From: Sedimenticola sp.
GTDB taxonomy: Bacteria > Pseudomonadota > Gammaproteobacteria > Chromatiales > Chromatiaceae
DNA: 7,699 nucleotides
Reading direction: 5' to 3'
NCBI GenBank assembly: GCA_027038775.1
Contig: JALWGP010000328.1
Span: 1-7,699 of the forward strand
Within the stretch, counting starts at the first letter, position 1, and each line of letters opens with the position of its first letter. Position numbers and translations under genes: made by a program. This document shows positions 1 to 5,526 of this stretch, in pieces. The notes beneath the pieces were generated by a model. The model worked only from the letters and a program-made list of their open reading frames with translations, had not been told where the DNA came from and did no database searches.

Positions 1-313
1 CGGCTACTCCATGCGGGGCCTTGCCGCCGCCTTCCGCCACGAGGCCGCCTTCCGCCAGGAGCTGGCGGCCACCCTGGTGCTGGTTCCCCTGGCGCTCTGG
101 CTGGGGGAGAACGGCGTGGAGCGGGCCCTGCTGGCCGGGAGCTGGCTGCTGGTGCCGGTGGTGGAGCTGCTCAACTCGGGGCTGGAGGCCATCGTGGACA
201 GGGCCAGCCCCGAACACCACGAGCTGGCGGGACGCGCCAAGGACATGGGCTCGGCAGCGGTGCTGCTGGCCATGGGTCTGGCTGCGCTGGTCTGGGTGCT
301 GGTGCTGGTGTAA
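1..313 (+). CDS. dgkA: Diacylglycerol kinase, DgkA family (5' end outside window)
   Basis: This is a small integral membrane kinase of the prokaryotic DgkA family. It phosphorylates diacylglycerol to phosphatidic acid at the inner membrane and so recycles lipid left over from osmoregulated-glucan or LPS modification. The reading frame is open at the left edge: the first codons read GYS before an internal ATG at 11, and E. coli DgkA has a similar AGYS-type stretch at that point, so the true start lies before base 1. Family hallmarks visible are EAAFRQE in the first amphipathic helix, the catalytic-region segment VELLNSGLEAIVDR, and ELAGRAKDMGSAAV leading into the last membrane helix. Three hydrophobic segments are visible, as expected. 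It ends with TAA at 311–313. The 89 bases to the next gene suggest a separate transcript. Family assignment is very secure. Confidence 0.95.
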   Translation, partial: GYSMRGLAAAFRHEAAFRQELAATLVLVPLALWLGENGVERALLAGSWLLVPVVELLNSGLEAIVDRASPEHHELAGRAKDMGSAAVLLAMGLAALVWVLVLV

Positions 314-402
314 TCCCGTCTTGCGTCAGGTCAAGGCCGCCGCTGTTTCGCCGCGGCAAGATCGGCTAACATGCCGTCCACGGACAACCACGGGACAATG
401 TC

Positions 403-1335
403 ATGACCGCCCTCATCTGCGGCTCCTTCGCCTACGACACCATCATGGTGTTCCACGACCGCTTCCGCAACCACATCCTGCCGGAGCAGGTGCACATCCT
501 CAACGTCTCCTTCCTGGTGCCCGACATGCGCCGCGAGTACGGCGGCTGCGCCGGCAACATCGCCTACAACCTGCAGCTCCTCGGCGGCGACGGCCTGCCC
601 ATGGGCACCGTGGGCGGCGACTTCGGCCCCTATGCCCAGTGGATGGCGGACAACGGCATCAGCCGCAGACACGTCACCGAGGTGGCCGGCGAGTACACCG
701 CCCAGGCCTACATCACCACCGACCAGGACGACAACCAGATCACCGCCTTCCATCCCGGGGCCATGAACCATGCCCACATCAACCGGGTGGACCAGGCAAA
801 GGACGTCACCCTCGGGCTGGTCTCGCCCGACGGCCGCCAGGGAATGATCGAGCATGCCGAGCAGTTCGCCGAGGCGGGCATCCCCTTCATCTTCGACCCG
901 GGGCAGGGGATGCCCATGTTCGACGGCGACGACCTCAACCGTTTCGCCAGCCAGGCCAGCTGGCTCGCCTTCAATGACTACGAGGCCAAGCTGATGCAGG
1001 ACCGCACCGGCAAGACCATCGAGGCGCTGGCGCGGGAAGTGGAGGCGGTCATCGTCACCAAGGGGGGCGAGGGCTCCCGCATCTTCACCGACGGCAGGGT
1101 GGTGGAGATCCCCGCCGCCCGCGCCGAGCGCGTCGTGGATCCCACCGGCTGCGGCGACGCCTACCGCGCGGGACTCCTCTACGGCCTGCAGAACGGCATG
1201 GACTGGGAGACCACCGGCCGCATCGCCGCGCTCATGGGCGCCATCAAGATCGAGCACGCCGGCACCCAGAACCACCGCTTCACCATGGACGAGTTCCGCG
1301 CCCGTTTCCGCGAAAACTTCGGCTACAACTTCTGA
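403..1335 (+). CDS. PfkB-family carbohydrate/nucleoside kinase (adenosine kinase-like)
   Basis: This is a 310-residue ribokinase/PfkB-fold kinase that transfers phosphate from ATP to a sugar or nucleoside hydroxyl in the cytoplasm. The N-terminal half carries the PfkB signature 1 region (YGGCAGNIAYNL, Gly47–Gly48). The C-terminal half carries the anion-hole and catalytic signature DPTGCGDAYRAG at residues 246–257, with Asp252 the expected catalytic base. VIVTKGGEGS is the usual strand before the nucleotide site. The length is normal for the family. The ATG at 403 has a GGGA ribosome site at 392–395 with 7-base spacing. The short C-terminal part (EHAGTQNHRFT, ending in FGYNF) resembles proteins often labelled adenosine kinase, which would fit salvage of adenosine from the SAH cycle, but the substrate cannot be read from sequence. 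moeA follows after 13 bases, so the two are probably co-transcribed. Confidence 0.88.
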   Translation: MTALICGSFAYDTIMVFHDRFRNHILPEQVHILNVSFLVPDMRREYGGCAGNIAYNLQLLGGDGLPMGTVGGDFGPYAQWMADNGISRRHVTEVAGEYTAQAYITTDQDDNQITAFHPGAMNHAHINRVDQAKDVTLGLVSPDGRQGMIEHAEQFAEAGIPFIFDPGQGMPMFDGDDLNRFASQASWLAFNDYEAKLMQDRTGKTIEALAREVEAVIVTKGGEGSRIFTDGRVVEIPAARAERVVDPTGCGDAYRAGLLYGLQNGMDWETTGRIAALMGAIKIEHAGTQNHRFTMDEFRARFRENFGYNF

Positions 1336-1348
1336 CAGGACCCTCCCC

Positions 1349-2602
1349 ATGAGCGAAGCCTGCGACTGCACCCCCACCGTCACCGACCTCAAGCCCTACG
1401 AGGAGGCGCTGGAGCTGCTGCTCTCCCACGCCCACCCGGTGGCGGAGCAGGAGATCCTGCCGCTGCACCAGGCACTGGGCCGCGTGCTCGCCGAGCCGGT
1501 GCGCTCCACCATCGACGTGCCCGGCTGGGACAACAGCGCCATGGACGGCTACGCCGTGCGCGTGGCCGACATTCCCGCCGAGGGCACCCGGCTGACGGTC
1601 TCCCAGCGCATTCCCGCGGGCACCGCGCCCCGACCCCTGGAGCCAGGCACCTGTGCCCGCATCTTCACCGGCGCGCCGGTGCCCGAGGGGGCCGACGCGG
1701 TGGTGATGCAGGAGCAGACCTGCCGCCAGGGCGACGAGGTGATCTTCAACAAGGTGCCGCAACCCGGCGCCAACATCCGTCGCGCCGGCGAGGACATCGA
1801 GTCGGGCTCGGTGATCATCGACGCCGGCACCCGGCTGCAACCGCAGCACCTGGGGCTGGCCGCCTCGGTGGGCGTGGCGGAACTGGCAGTGAAGCGCCCC
1901 CTGAAGGTGGCGGTGCTGGCCAGCGGCGACGAACTCCTGATGCCGGGCGAACCCCTGCGTCCCGGCATGATCTACAACTCCAACATTTTCACCGTCTCCG
2001 GCCTGCTGCGCGCCATGGGCTGCGAGGTGATCGACCTGGGCCAGGTGGCAGACACCCTGGAGGCCACCAAGGCCGCCCTGGCGGAAGCGGCGGAGCAGGC
2101 CGACGTGGTGGTGGCCTCCGGCGGCGTCTCGGTGGGCGAAGAGGACCACGTGAAGCCGGCGGTGGAGGCGCTGGGCGAGCTCAACCTCTGGAAAATCGCC
2201 ATCCGTCCCGGCAAGCCCCTGGCCTTCGGCCACATCGGCGACACCCCCTTCATCGGCACGCCGGGCAACCCGGTATCGCTCTTCGTCACCTTCCAGCTCT
2301 TCGCCCGCCCCTTCCTCCTCAAGGCCATGGGCCTGGGCGAATTCCGCAACCGCGCCATCCGGGCCGTGGCCGCCTTCGACTGGCCGAAGCCGGACAAGCG
2401 CCGGGAGTTCCACCGCGCCCGTCTGACGCGGGGCGCCGACGGCGGGAACCTGGTGGAGGTCTATCCCAGCCGCTCCTCCGCCGTGCTCAGCTCCGTCACC
2501 TGGGCCAACGGCCTGGTGGCGCTTCCCGAAAACCGGGTGATCCGCGCCGGGGACGAGGTGGAGTTCCTGCCCTTCTGCGAACTGATCGGGTGGGGCTCGT
2601 GA
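1349..2602 (+). CDS. moeA: Molybdopterin molybdenumtransferase MoeA
   Basis: MoeA catalyses the last step of molybdenum cofactor synthesis in the cytoplasm: it inserts molybdate into adenylylated molybdopterin and releases AMP. The 417-residue length is typical of the family. Recognisable blocks in order are DNSAMDGYAVR (residues 61–71), the SGDELLMPGE/YNSN region entering the MPT-binding domain, SGGVSVGEEDHVK (from residue 257), IAIRPGKPLAFG, and GTPGNPVS (303 onward), followed by a C-terminal β-barrel domain IV. All expected motifs are intact. The ATG at 1349 is preceded by AGGA at 1337–1340, a good ribosome site with 8-base spacing. The gene lies 13 bases after the PfkB kinase, and its TGA (2600–2602) overlaps the GTG of moaD, so translation of the two is probably coupled. 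Confidence 0.97.
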   Translation: MSEACDCTPTVTDLKPYEEALELLLSHAHPVAEQEILPLHQALGRVLAEPVRSTIDVPGWDNSAMDGYAVRVADIPAEGTRLTVSQRIPAGTAPRPLEPGTCARIFTGAPVPEGADAVVMQEQTCRQGDEVIFNKVPQPGANIRRAGEDIESGSVIIDAGTRLQPQHLGLAASVGVAELAVKRPLKVAVLASGDELLMPGEPLRPGMIYNSNIFTVSGLLRAMGCEVIDLGQVADTLEATKAALAEAAEQADVVVASGGVSVGEEDHVKPAVEALGELNLWKIAIRPGKPLAFGHIGDTPFIGTPGNPVSLFVTFQLFARPFLLKAMGLGEFRNRAIRAVAAFDWPKPDKRREFHRARLTRGADGGNLVEVYPSRSSAVLSSVTWANGLVALPENRVIRAGDEVEFLPFCELIGWGS

Positions 2603-2853
2603 TCCGGCTGCTCTACTTCGCCAGCCTGCGCGACCGCCTGGGCATGGACAGGGAGGAGCTGGCGCTGCCGGAGGAGGTGAAGAACGTGGCCGCCCTGCGC
2701 CGCTACCTCGCCGCCCGCGGCGCGCCCTGGAACCAGGTCTTCGACGAAGCGGAGACCGTGCTGGCCGCGGTCAACCAGGAGATGGCCCAGGACGACACGC
2801 CGGTGCGCGACGGCGACGAGGTGGGCTTCTTCCCGCCCGTGACCGGCGGATGA
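2599..2853 (+). CDS. moaD: Molybdopterin synthase sulfur carrier subunit MoaD
   Basis: MoaD is a ubiquitin-fold sulfur carrier. Its C-terminal Gly is adenylylated by MoeB, converted to a thiocarboxylate, and used by MoaE to make the dithiolene of molybdopterin. The protein is 84 residues, begins IRLLYFASLRDRLG (a typical first β-strand and helix) and ends PPVTGG, with the required terminal Gly–Gly. I chose the GTG at 2599 because it overlaps the moeA stop as GTGA, has G-rich sequence just upstream (GGGTGGGG), and gives the usual (M)IR start. A GTG at 2590 would add three residues and has no visible ribosome site. The partner gene moaE, often next to moaD, is not in this window. The next gene has its own apparent promoter. 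Confidence 0.94.
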   Translation: MIRLLYFASLRDRLGMDREELALPEEVKNVAALRRYLAARGAPWNQVFDEAETVLAAVNQEMAQDDTPVRDGDEVGFFPPVTGG

Positions 2854-2866
2854 GCTCGGCATTCGA

Positions 2867-2908
2867 TTGACAATCATCAATTCCAAACGAGGGCTGCGGC
2901 AGTAACCT
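2867..2908 (+). promoter_or_regulatory. Probable FNR/ANR-type site with class II promoter
   Basis: Bases 2867–2880 read TTGAC-AATC-ATCAA, which matches 9 of the 10 defined bases of the FNR consensus TTGAT-N4-ATCAA. The centre is at 2873.5. In FNR class II promoters the site is centred at −41.5, which puts the start of transcription near 2915 and the −10 box at about 2903–2908. TAACCT occupies exactly 2903–2908, although it matches TATAAT at only 3 of 6 positions, as is common at activator-dependent promoters. The stretch is AT-rich in an otherwise GC-rich area. ANR, DNR and related CRP/FNR regulators share similar sites, so the regulator is inferred. Base matches are seen; the promoter itself is an inference. 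Confidence 0.55.
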
Positions 2909-2917
2909 GAAAAATTG

Positions 2918-2940
2918 GGATTCCGACCGTCTCGGAATCC
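2918..2940 (+). promoter_or_regulatory. Perfect 9-bp hairpin just before the start codon
   Basis: GGATTCCGA (2918–2926) and its exact complement TCGGAATCC (2932–2940) flank a five-base loop, CCGTC. The right arm ends directly at the ATG at 2941. No T-run follows, so it is not an intrinsic terminator for moaD. With transcription starting near 2915 it would form a stem at the extreme 5' end of the next mRNA, where it could protect the message or hide the ribosome site. Alternatively the 23-bp dyad is a DNA operator. The dyad is seen; the role is inferred. Confidence 0.5.
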
Positions 2941-3609
2941 ATGCAACGAGCCGCCGCCATGTTCGAAAAGGATCCCCGCACCTTCTCTCCCGAATACAAG
3001 AACCTGTCGCCCGAACAGAAGGCGATGGTAAAGCTGGAGATCTCCCTCAGCCGGTTCTTCAAGCACTTCGACAACAGCGTACGCCGCTGGGAGCGGATGA
3101 TCTACCCGGCCATCCTCGTCTTCGGCCTGCTGGGGCTCTCGGGTTTCTATCTCATCTACCACGTCACCAAGGACATGCACGCCATGTCCCAGTCCATCGA
3201 TCCGGCCATGGAGAGCAACATGGCGCAGATGGCGAAGAACATCGCCGAGCTGTCGCAGAACATCTCGGTGATGACCGCCCAGATCAACGTGCTGGTGCAG
3301 AACATCCAGAACATGGACGGCAACATCGCCACCATGAGCGGCAACCTGAGCGACGTGAGCCTCTCCCTGCACCGGGTGAACGACAGCATGGACCTGCTCA
3401 CCGAGGACATCGACGCCATGTTGGCCGACACCGGCACCATGGCCGACAGCATCACCAGCATGAACCGCTCCATCCTCGCGGTGACCGGCGACATCCGCGA
3501 GATGAACCAGTCCATGCGCGCCATCACCGTGAACACGGGGCTGATGGGCCGCGACATGCGGCAGATGAACAAGCCCATGCGGGTGATGAACAGCGTGATG
3601 CCCTGGTAG
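2941..3609 (+). CDS. Unrecognised membrane-anchored, methionine-rich coiled-coil protein
   Basis: I do not recognise a named family. The 222-residue product has a polar, probably cytoplasmic N-terminal part (1–52, with RRWER just before the membrane), one membrane helix at about 54–73 (IYPAILVFGLLGLSGFYLIY), and then about 145 residues of heptads. The positive-inside rule puts the coil in the periplasm. Heptads of the kind NIxxMxx run almost without a break (NIAELSQNISVM, GNIATMSGNL, DIDAMLADTGTM). Met is very common: 20 residues in 79–222. It resembles the helical part of a chemoreceptor but lacks HAMP and signalling-tip sequences. The start is uncertain: ATG 2941 abuts a hairpin, while ATG 2959 (MFEKDPRTF, 216 residues) has only a weak GAG upstream. 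Its TAG stop lies in a REP element. The FNR-type site upstream suggests expression at low oxygen. Confidence 0.8.
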   Translation: MQRAAAMFEKDPRTFSPEYKNLSPEQKAMVKLEISLSRFFKHFDNSVRRWERMIYPAILVFGLLGLSGFYLIYHVTKDMHAMSQSIDPAMESNMAQMAKNIAELSQNISVMTAQINVLVQNIQNMDGNIATMSGNLSDVSLSLHRVNDSMDLLTEDIDAMLADTGTMADSITSMNRSILAVTGDIREMNQSMRAITVNTGLMGRDMRQMNKPMRVMNSVMPW

Positions 3610-3630
3610 GAGCGGCGCCCCCGCCGCGAA
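3606..3630 (+). repeat. GTAG-headed REP element, copy 1
   Basis: The 25-base unit begins GTAGGAG, then forms the stem GCGGCG (3612–3617), loop CCCC and CGCCGC (3622–3627), and ends CGAA. It is identical over all 25 bases to the reverse complement of 7170–7194. The GTAG head plus imperfect palindrome matches REP/SMAG-type elements of gammaproteobacteria, which are mobilised by RAYT (Y1 tyrosine) transposases encoded elsewhere. The TAG of the head (3607–3609) is the stop codon of the coiled-coil gene. Confidence 0.85.
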
Positions 3631-3640
3631 CCATTTGAAG

Positions 3641-3664
3641 TTCGGCCCGGGACGGGCCTCCTAC
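3641..3664 (-). repeat. GTAG-headed REP element, inverted variant
   Basis: Read on the minus strand this begins GTAGGAG, then GGCCCG, loop TCC, CGGGCC, and ends GAA. It shares the head and architecture of copy 1 but has a different stem. The two lie head-out in inverted orientation with ten bases between them (3631–3640), as in a BIME pair. The TAG of its head (complement of 3661–3663) is the nadD stop codon. The pair may hinder read-through from both convergent genes, but there is no T-tract, so an intrinsic terminator is not supported. Confidence 0.75.
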
Positions 3665-4281
3665 CGTCTGGTTTCCAGCAGCGGCAGCACCGCCTCCGGC
3701 ACCAGCCAGCGCACGCTGCGCCCCGCATCCAGCCGTGCGCGGATATCGGTGGCCGAGATGTCGAGCTGGGTCACCGGCTGGAAGAGGATCCTGCCGGCCG
3801 GCGCCCGCACAAGCTCTTCCCGCATCGCAGTGATGCGCCCTTCCACCAGGGCCTCCAGCGGCGTTTCCAGGTAGAGCGCCTCCCCCGGCCGCTCCATCAC
3901 CACCAGGTGGGCCAGCCGCAGGATGCGCTCCGGCTCCCGCCAGGTGTGGAAGGCGGCGAAGGCGTCGCGCCCCAGGAGCAGGCAGAGCGGCACCTCGTCG
4001 CCCAGCTCCCGGCGTAGCGACTCCAGGGTGTGCACCGTGTAGGAGGGCTCGTCGGAATCGATCTCGCGCCGGTCCACCACGAACCCCGGCTGGTTCGCCA
4101 CTGCCGCCTCCAGCATCTCCAGGCGGAGTTCGGCGGAGAAGCGGGGCGGCGCCCGGTGCACCGCCTTCCCCAGTGGCACGAGACGCAGCTCTTCCAGCCC
4201 CAGCGCCTCGAACACGTCCAGGGCCGTGCGCAGATGGCCCAGGTGAACCGGGTCGAAGGTGCCGCCGAAGATGCCGATCAT
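3661..4281 (-). CDS. nadD: Nicotinate-nucleotide adenylyltransferase NadD
   Basis: NadD joins ATP and nicotinate mononucleotide to form deamido-NAD, an essential step of NAD synthesis in the cytoplasm. The 206-residue protein starts MIGIFGGTFDPVHLGH, which contains the nucleotidyltransferase GGTFDPVHxGH motif (residues 6–16). It continues with LLGRDAFAAFHTW and ends near ISATDIR (175–181), the ISSTxIR-type ATP-binding motif. The ATG at 4281 is supported by AGGGA (complement of 4288–4292) at 6-base spacing. The open frame extends further upstream, but that part does not resemble NadD. The C-terminus (PEAVLPLLETRR) is a few residues shorter than the usual ending in LYR-like sequence, and its TAG comes from a REP element. 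proA, often directly upstream in Pseudomonas-like genomes, is displaced by about 1.6 kb, and rsfS does not follow within the window. Confidence 0.96.
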   Translation of the reverse strand: MIGIFGGTFDPVHLGHLRTALDVFEALGLEELRLVPLGKAVHRAPPRFSAELRLEMLEAAVANQPGFVVDRREIDSDEPSYTVHTLESLRRELGDEVPLCLLLGRDAFAAFHTWREPERILRLAHLVVMERPGEALYLETPLEALVEGRITAMREELVRAPAGRILFQPVTQLDISATDIRARLDAGRSVRWLVPEAVLPLLETRR

Positions 4282-4379
4282 CTGAAATCCCTGTGACGAA
4301 CGAGTGGAAAATTCACGTAACATTACCCCAGGAAACAGCCAGCGGAAAATCTCCCGGGGCCGGAGTTCAGAGAAAGGCC
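4282..4379. promoter_or_regulatory. Divergent control region between nadD and the HEPN/MNT operon
   Basis: This 98-base gap separates two divergent start codons and is AT-richer than the flanks. It should hold promoters for both directions. A short dyad, GTAA-CA-TTAC (4317–4326), lies in the middle. TAACAT (4318–4323) matches the −10 consensus at 4 of 6 positions for rightward transcription, but the candidate −35 GTGACG (4293–4298) is 19 bases away, so the call is weak. AGAAAGG at 4371–4377 is the ribosome site for the HEPN gene. AGGGA (minus strand, 4292–4288) serves nadD. Confidence 0.35.
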
Positions 4380-4796
4380 ATGATCGACTACACCAAATTC
4401 GAAAAAGCGCTCCAGCACCTGGAGGCCCAGTTCCAGAATTACCGCACCCTTGATCCCTCCTTGCCGCGACTGCTCCAGGAAGCGGTGGCTGAATCGGTGG
4501 TGCAACGTTTCGAAACCACCTACGACTGCTTGTGGAAAGTGCTGAAACGCCACCTGATGGAGAAACTGGGTATTCCGGAAGTGCCCAACAGTCCCAAACC
4601 GGTCTTTCGCCTGGCTCATGAAAACCGTCTTCTGCCGGGCAATATCGAAGACTGGATCGAGTACGCCAACCTGCAGGTTGCCACGGCACACGATTACAGT
4701 GGAGAAAAGGCACAAAAGGCGCTGGAACGGATGGAGGATTTCATTCGCGACGCCATCGCCCTGCACGAGCGGCTCAGCGGAAAACCGTGGCGATGA
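4380..4796 (+). CDS. HEPN-domain protein, HI0074/HepT family, with altered active site
   Basis: This is a 138-residue all-helical protein of the HI0074 group (annotated as nucleotidyltransferase substrate-binding protein, the HEPN partner of an MNT enzyme). The block QRFETTYDCLWKVLK is shared in pattern with the second HEPN protein downstream (QTFEFTFELAWKTLK). HEPN toxins carry RX4-6H, often RX4HXY. Here His104 and Tyr106 are present (TAHDYSGEKA), but the residue five before the His is Gln99, not Arg, and no Arg lies at −5 to −7. It may therefore be inactive as an RNase, act only as a partner, or use another residue. The ATG at 4380 has AGAAAGG just upstream. A longer in-frame start at 4173 lies inside nadD on the other strand and is not homologous. 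The TGA overlaps the next ATG (ATGA, 4793–4796). GC is about 56% (167 of 300 bases in 4441–4740), clearly below proA. Confidence 0.88.
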   Translation: MIDYTKFEKALQHLEAQFQNYRTLDPSLPRLLQEAVAESVVQRFETTYDCLWKVLKRHLMEKLGIPEVPNSPKPVFRLAHENRLLPGNIEDWIEYANLQVATAHDYSGEKAQKALERMEDFIRDAIALHERLSGKPWR

Positions 4797-5107
4797 ACAT
4801 TCCTTCGCAACTGAGCGACCGGCATCTCGCGGAGGTCCGCTCCCTTCTGGAGCGGCATCTGCCCGGCGTCGAGGCCTGGGCCTATGGCTCCAGGGTCAAA
4901 GGCACCGCCAGGCCCTGGTCCGATCTCGACCTGGTAGTCTTTGCCGAACCCGACCGGCAAAAGGCCGTGACTGAGCTGCGCGAAGCTTTCGAGGAGAGCG
5001 ACCTGCCGTTTCGGGTCGATCTTTTCGTCTGGGACGAAATACCGGACTCCTTTCGGGAAAACATTCGCAAGGAGCACGTCGTTCTGACTGGTGAAAGAAA
5101 AAAGTGA
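4793..5107 (+). CDS. MNT-type nucleotidyltransferase, HI0073/MntA family (module 1 antitoxin candidate)
   Basis: This is a 104-residue minimal nucleotidyltransferase of the polymerase-β superfamily. The GSX10DXD motif is complete: Gly32–Ser33, ten residues, then Asp44-Leu-Asp46 (WAYGSRVKGT, SDLDLVVF). The third metal-ligand Asp is in the RVDLFV strand (Asp76). In the MntA/HepT systems studied, the MNT protein neutralises the HEPN RNase by adding AMP to the Tyr of RX4HXY. That role is inferred here from pairing with the upstream HEPN gene. The ATG at 4793 overlaps the HEPN stop by four bases. A GTG at 4787 in the same frame is possible but less likely. The gene ends TGA at 5105–5107, which overlaps the next start as GTGA. 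The catalytic set is intact even though the partner HEPN motif is not. Confidence 0.9.
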   Translation: MNIPSQLSDRHLAEVRSLLERHLPGVEAWAYGSRVKGTARPWSDLDLVVFAEPDRQKAVTELREAFEESDLPFRVDLFVWDEIPDSFRENIRKEHVVLTGERKK

Positions 5108-5526
5108 ATGAGATGGCAACCACGGAATCAAAAGAGACCCGCTGGCGCCAGCGGCTGGAGAACTTCCGCCTGGCGCTGGGCGAACTGACCGAAGCCTGTG
5201 CGAAAGGGGACTATACCCGCCTGGAACGGGCGGGCCTGGTGCAGACCTTCGAATTCACCTTCGAGCTGGCGTGGAAGACGCTGAAGGATCTGCTGGCTCA
5301 TCTGGGACTGGAGGCCAACTCCCCTCGTGAAGCCATTCGCCAGGGGTTCAGTGCCGGCCTGCTCACGGAAGAAGAGGCCGAGGCGCTGCTCGATGCCTTG
5401 AACAAGCGGAATCTGCTGGCTCACACCTACCGGGAAGATCTTGCCCTGGAGGCGGAAACGCTGATCCGGGAGCGTTACTGCCCCGTACTGAGCTCGGTGC
5501 TGCAACGGTTGGAACAGCGCCAATGA
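5104..5526 (+). CDS. HEPN-domain protein, HI0074/HepT family, with intact RX4HXY (toxin candidate)
   Basis: This is a 140-residue helical HEPN protein. It carries the full RNase motif RNLLAHTY: Arg102, His107 and Tyr109, i.e. RX4HXY, as in the HepT toxin. The helix QTFEFTFELAWKTLKDLL matches the family block. It is the better candidate for an active toxin in this operon. The predicted action is metal-independent RNA cleavage, held in check by the MNT gene that follows. The start is uncertain: GTG 5104 overlaps the previous stop (GTGA), while ATG 5113 (MATTESKETRW) would give 137 residues and place the motif His at residue 104, the same number as in the first HEPN. Neither has a strong ribosome site. 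Its TGA overlaps the next ATG (5523–5526). GC (38 of 60 in 5221–5280) is higher than in the first HEPN gene. Confidence 0.9.
   Translation: MNEMATTESKETRWRQRLENFRLALGELTEACAKGDYTRLERAGLVQTFEFTFELAWKTLKDLLAHLGLEANSPREAIRQGFSAGLLTEEEAEALLDALNKRNLLAHTYREDLALEAETLIRERYCPVLSSVLQRLEQRQ

Noticed and set aside
314..402. Possible promoter (TAACAT at 367–372) and stem (GCCGC 336–340 / GCGGC 353–357) between dgkA and the kinase
   Set aside because: No convincing −35 at proper spacing, and the stem is short with a 12-base loop; nothing in this gap is strong enough to annotate.
331..2413. Long minus-strand open frames opposite the PfkB kinase and moeA
   Set aside because: They are shadows caused by high GC third positions; the low-complexity His/Gly/Val-rich translations match no family, while the plus-strand proteins have all motifs.
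2867..2895. TTGACA at 2867–2872 as a plain σ70 −35 box
   Set aside because: No −10-like hexamer lies 16–18 bases downstream; the FNR-site reading explains the same bases better.
2918..2940. Hairpin as an intrinsic terminator for moaD
   Set aside because: No T-run follows the stem; it is directly followed by a start codon.
3606..3664. Inverted repeat pair as a CRISPR or IS remnant
   Set aside because: There are only two non-identical units in opposite orientation with no spacers and no transposase; the GTAG head and hairpin fit a REP pair.
4282..4713. N-terminal extension of the nadD frame
   Set aside because: It overlaps the HEPN gene on the other strand, has no NadD-like sequence, and the ATG at 4281 has a good ribosome site.
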